From assembly GCA_030849805.1 (NCBI GenBank), contig JASANZ010001779.1:1-14971 (forward strand): DNA of 14,971 nt, given 5' to 3'. The position numbers and the translations under genes were made by a program. Source of the DNA: Sergeia podlipaevii. Lineage: Eukaryota > Euglenozoa > Kinetoplastea > Trypanosomatida > Trypanosomatidae. The notes beneath the pieces are model-generated. The model saw nothing but the letters and a program-made list of their open reading frames with translations. It did no database searches and was not told the origin of the DNA. Below, piece by piece: positions 13,840 through 14,971 of the stretch. Each line of letters starts with the position of its first letter. Within the stretch, counting starts at the first letter, position 1.

Positions 13840-14971
13840 TCAGCCAGAGGGCGGTGCGGGGCTCAGGCTAGATCGGATACTCGATGTGGATTGATATCGC
13901 TTTCTGGGCTTCACCTCACCCCTTTCATCCATCCTTGTGTGCAAAGCCGAAGCGGAGAGGGGAGGGGAAACTATTAAGGGAAGGGGAGGAGATACAGTCT
14001 GCTCGGGAGCGGAGGCAGCGACGGCCTCCTTATTCTTCTCCGGGGAGCCGATGAGGGCCGGAGCAGGTAGCTTAAAAACTTCGGCCAAGTACAGGGCAAG
14101 CTCCTTGCTGTTGAAGAGTTTGTCTCGCTTAATCTCCTGTAGTTTGTACTTGTTTCGGATAGTTGCTAAAGCTGGGCAGATGAGGAAGTGACTCAAGGTT
14201 TCCATACACCTCGTGTGACGGAACCATGGGTCTATCTTTACCCTGTACTGAGCATCATTGTGGCACCTCTCTAAGTGTAATGCGAGGGAGGTATCATTGG
14301 CAAATGTCTTACTGCACTGCGGGCAGAGAAGTCTAGTGGAGGGGTTCTGAACAGTAACGCGCACGTCCTTCTTCGCAGCAACCGTGTACTGTCTCACCTC
14401 AGGGTGCTTAGTGCGCATATGGTAAGCAAGTCCGAACATGGATGTGTAGGGCCGTTTGCAGAGGCTGCACGAGAGCGGCGCGGGGTCTTTCACGTTGGCT
14501 TCTGGTGCGCTAGAGTCTCCAACCTTATGCATCTTGTACACGTGCACGTGCATATTGCCCTTGTACGCGTACTCGTTCGGACAGTAGGGGCACTTGAAAC
14601 GTTGTAGCGTAACGGACTCCGTCCTCGGCTTGCGGCGTGGCGGCAGCTCGTTATCTGGTCTTTCGAAGAGTGTCTCACCTGGGTGATGTCGTCGTATATG
14701 CTTATTGACCGCAGTAGTGCGAAAGTGTAGCTCACAGTAGGGACACTTCATCTCCACGTCGTCTTGCTGTTCTTCACGATTTCGACTTGCTTTCACACGC
14801 TGTTCTTCTGCTAGGGGAAGGGGCTTGTCTGGATGAGCTGAGCGTGCGTGGCGGACCAGCCACAATGCATGATACTGCTTCTCGCAGTATTGGCGCTGAT
14901 ACTTGCCATTCACACGCGCGCAGATGGGCCGCTGCTGAGGGGTGGGACATTCCGGGGGTGAAGGGCTCGCA
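13840..14971 (-). CDS. Retrotransposon polyprotein, C-terminal part with C2H2 finger array (partial)
   Basis: The frame is open to the window edge (first full codon 14970-14968), so the start is outside; no start inside the window is credible. Numbering from the GTG at 14913, four fingers are complete: C57-C60-H72-H76, C108-C111-H124-H129, C149-C152-H165-H170 and C197-C200-H213-H218. An additional upstream finger (C10, H22, H27) lacks its first Cys: Arg7 (CGC) sits where TGC is expected, one transition away. The array is followed by H233-x2-C236-x5-H242-x3-C246 (in HTRCMETLSHFLICPAL), a knuckle common at the end of non-LTR polyproteins, then a Pro/Ser/Arg-rich tail and TGA at 13842-13840. The fingers probably bind the element RNA or target DNA, as proposed for related elements. 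No frameshift or internal stop occurs in this part, suggesting a young or recently active copy, finger 1 apart. Confidence 0.65.
   Translation of the reverse strand, partial: ASPSPPECPTPQQRPICARVNGKYQRQYCEKQYHALWLVRHARSAHPDKPLPLAEEQRVKASRNREEQQDDVEMKCPYCELHFRTTAVNKHIRRHHPGETLFERPDNELPPRRKPRTESVTLQRFKCPYCPNEYAYKGNMHVHVYKMHKVGDSSAPEANVKDPAPLSCSLCKRPYTSMFGLAYHMRTKHPEVRQYTVAAKKDVRVTVQNPSTRLLCPQCSKTFANDTSLALHLERCHNDAQYRVKIDPWFRHTRCMETLSHFLICPALATIRNKYKLQEIKRDKLFNSKELALYLAEVFKLPAPALIGSPEKNKEAVAASAPEQTVSPPLPLIVSPPLSASALHTRMDERGEVKPRKRYQSTSSIRSSLSPAPPSG

Larger units (their letters stand above)
13717..14971 (-). mobile_element. 3' end of a non-LTR retrotransposon (ingi/L1Tc-like), truncated by the window edge
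   Basis: The unit reads right to left: an ORF open from the window edge to 13840, a 3'UTR of about 107 nt, and an A-rich tail at 13732-13717 ending in A10. Its protein has a C2H2 finger array and a terminal ETLSHFLICPAL His/Cys motif like the end of many non-LTR polyproteins. Ingi and L1Tc elements of trypanosomes carry C-terminal C2H2 fingers and poly(A) tails, which fits. Endonuclease, reverse transcriptase and RNase H domains would lie beyond the window, so autonomy cannot be judged. A host zinc-finger gene remains possible but less likely. Confidence 0.6.

Noticed and set aside
13937..14191. An 84-codon + strand frame over the retroelement
   Set aside because: Opposite the coding strand of the finger protein; composition follows the antisense of its Pro/Ser-rich tail.
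1..14971. tRNA, snoRNA, CRISPR, operon or phage-like features
   Set aside because: Reading both strands showed no cloverleaf, regularly spaced direct repeats, Shine-Dalgarno-spaced genes or integrase-type ORF; the window is eukaryotic in layout.

Overview
The window looks like nuclear chromosome of a trypanosomatid, most likely a Trypanosoma species. Five long intronless ORFs sit head to tail on the + strand. They are separated by 370-650 bp T-rich, microsatellite-bearing spacers, most of which carry the pyrimidine tract plus AG layout used for spliced-leader trans-splicing and coupled polyadenylation. No promoter-like element, tRNA, rRNA, cis-intron or CRISPR array was seen. The spacers (TTA/TTC/CA repeats) and the zinc-finger retroelement tail would fit a T. 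cruzi-like lineage, but the species cannot be fixed from this sequence.

Layout, + strand (one stretch of a polycistronic unit): (1) 127-1053, a UPF0598/DUF4505 protein (C8orf82 family) with two lineage insertions; (2) 1708-2970, a protein with two U1-type C2H2 zinc fingers and a Cys-rich N-terminus; (3) 3390-6182, a TPR-like helical-repeat protein of unknown role; (4) 6554-10357, the WASH-complex subunit 4 (SWIP/KIAA1033) orthologue, the best identified gene here; (5) 10892-13327, a large class III J-domain protein with a possible mitochondrial presequence. For genes 1, 3 and 4 the longest open frame overstates the start. Genes 1 and 3 open with GTG one to three codons before the ATG. In gene 4 the first ATG lies upstream of the likely trans-splice acceptor, so the start moves to 6554.

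Minus strand, right edge: 14971 to about 13717 is the 3' end of a non-LTR retrotransposon, probably of the ingi/L1Tc type. Its polyprotein C-terminus has four intact C2H2 fingers, a fifth degraded one and a terminal His/Cys knuckle, followed by a short 3'UTR and an A-rich tail. It runs antisense to the gene array and continues out of the window.

The five host genes do not form a recognisable pathway, as expected for trypanosomatid arrays, where neighbours are co-transcribed but mostly unrelated. I found no clear new multi-gene system. The leads most worth checking are a possible alternative trans-splice site that would remove the J-protein presequence, a two-codon uORF overlapping the start of gene 1, and the unusual finger array of the retroelement.
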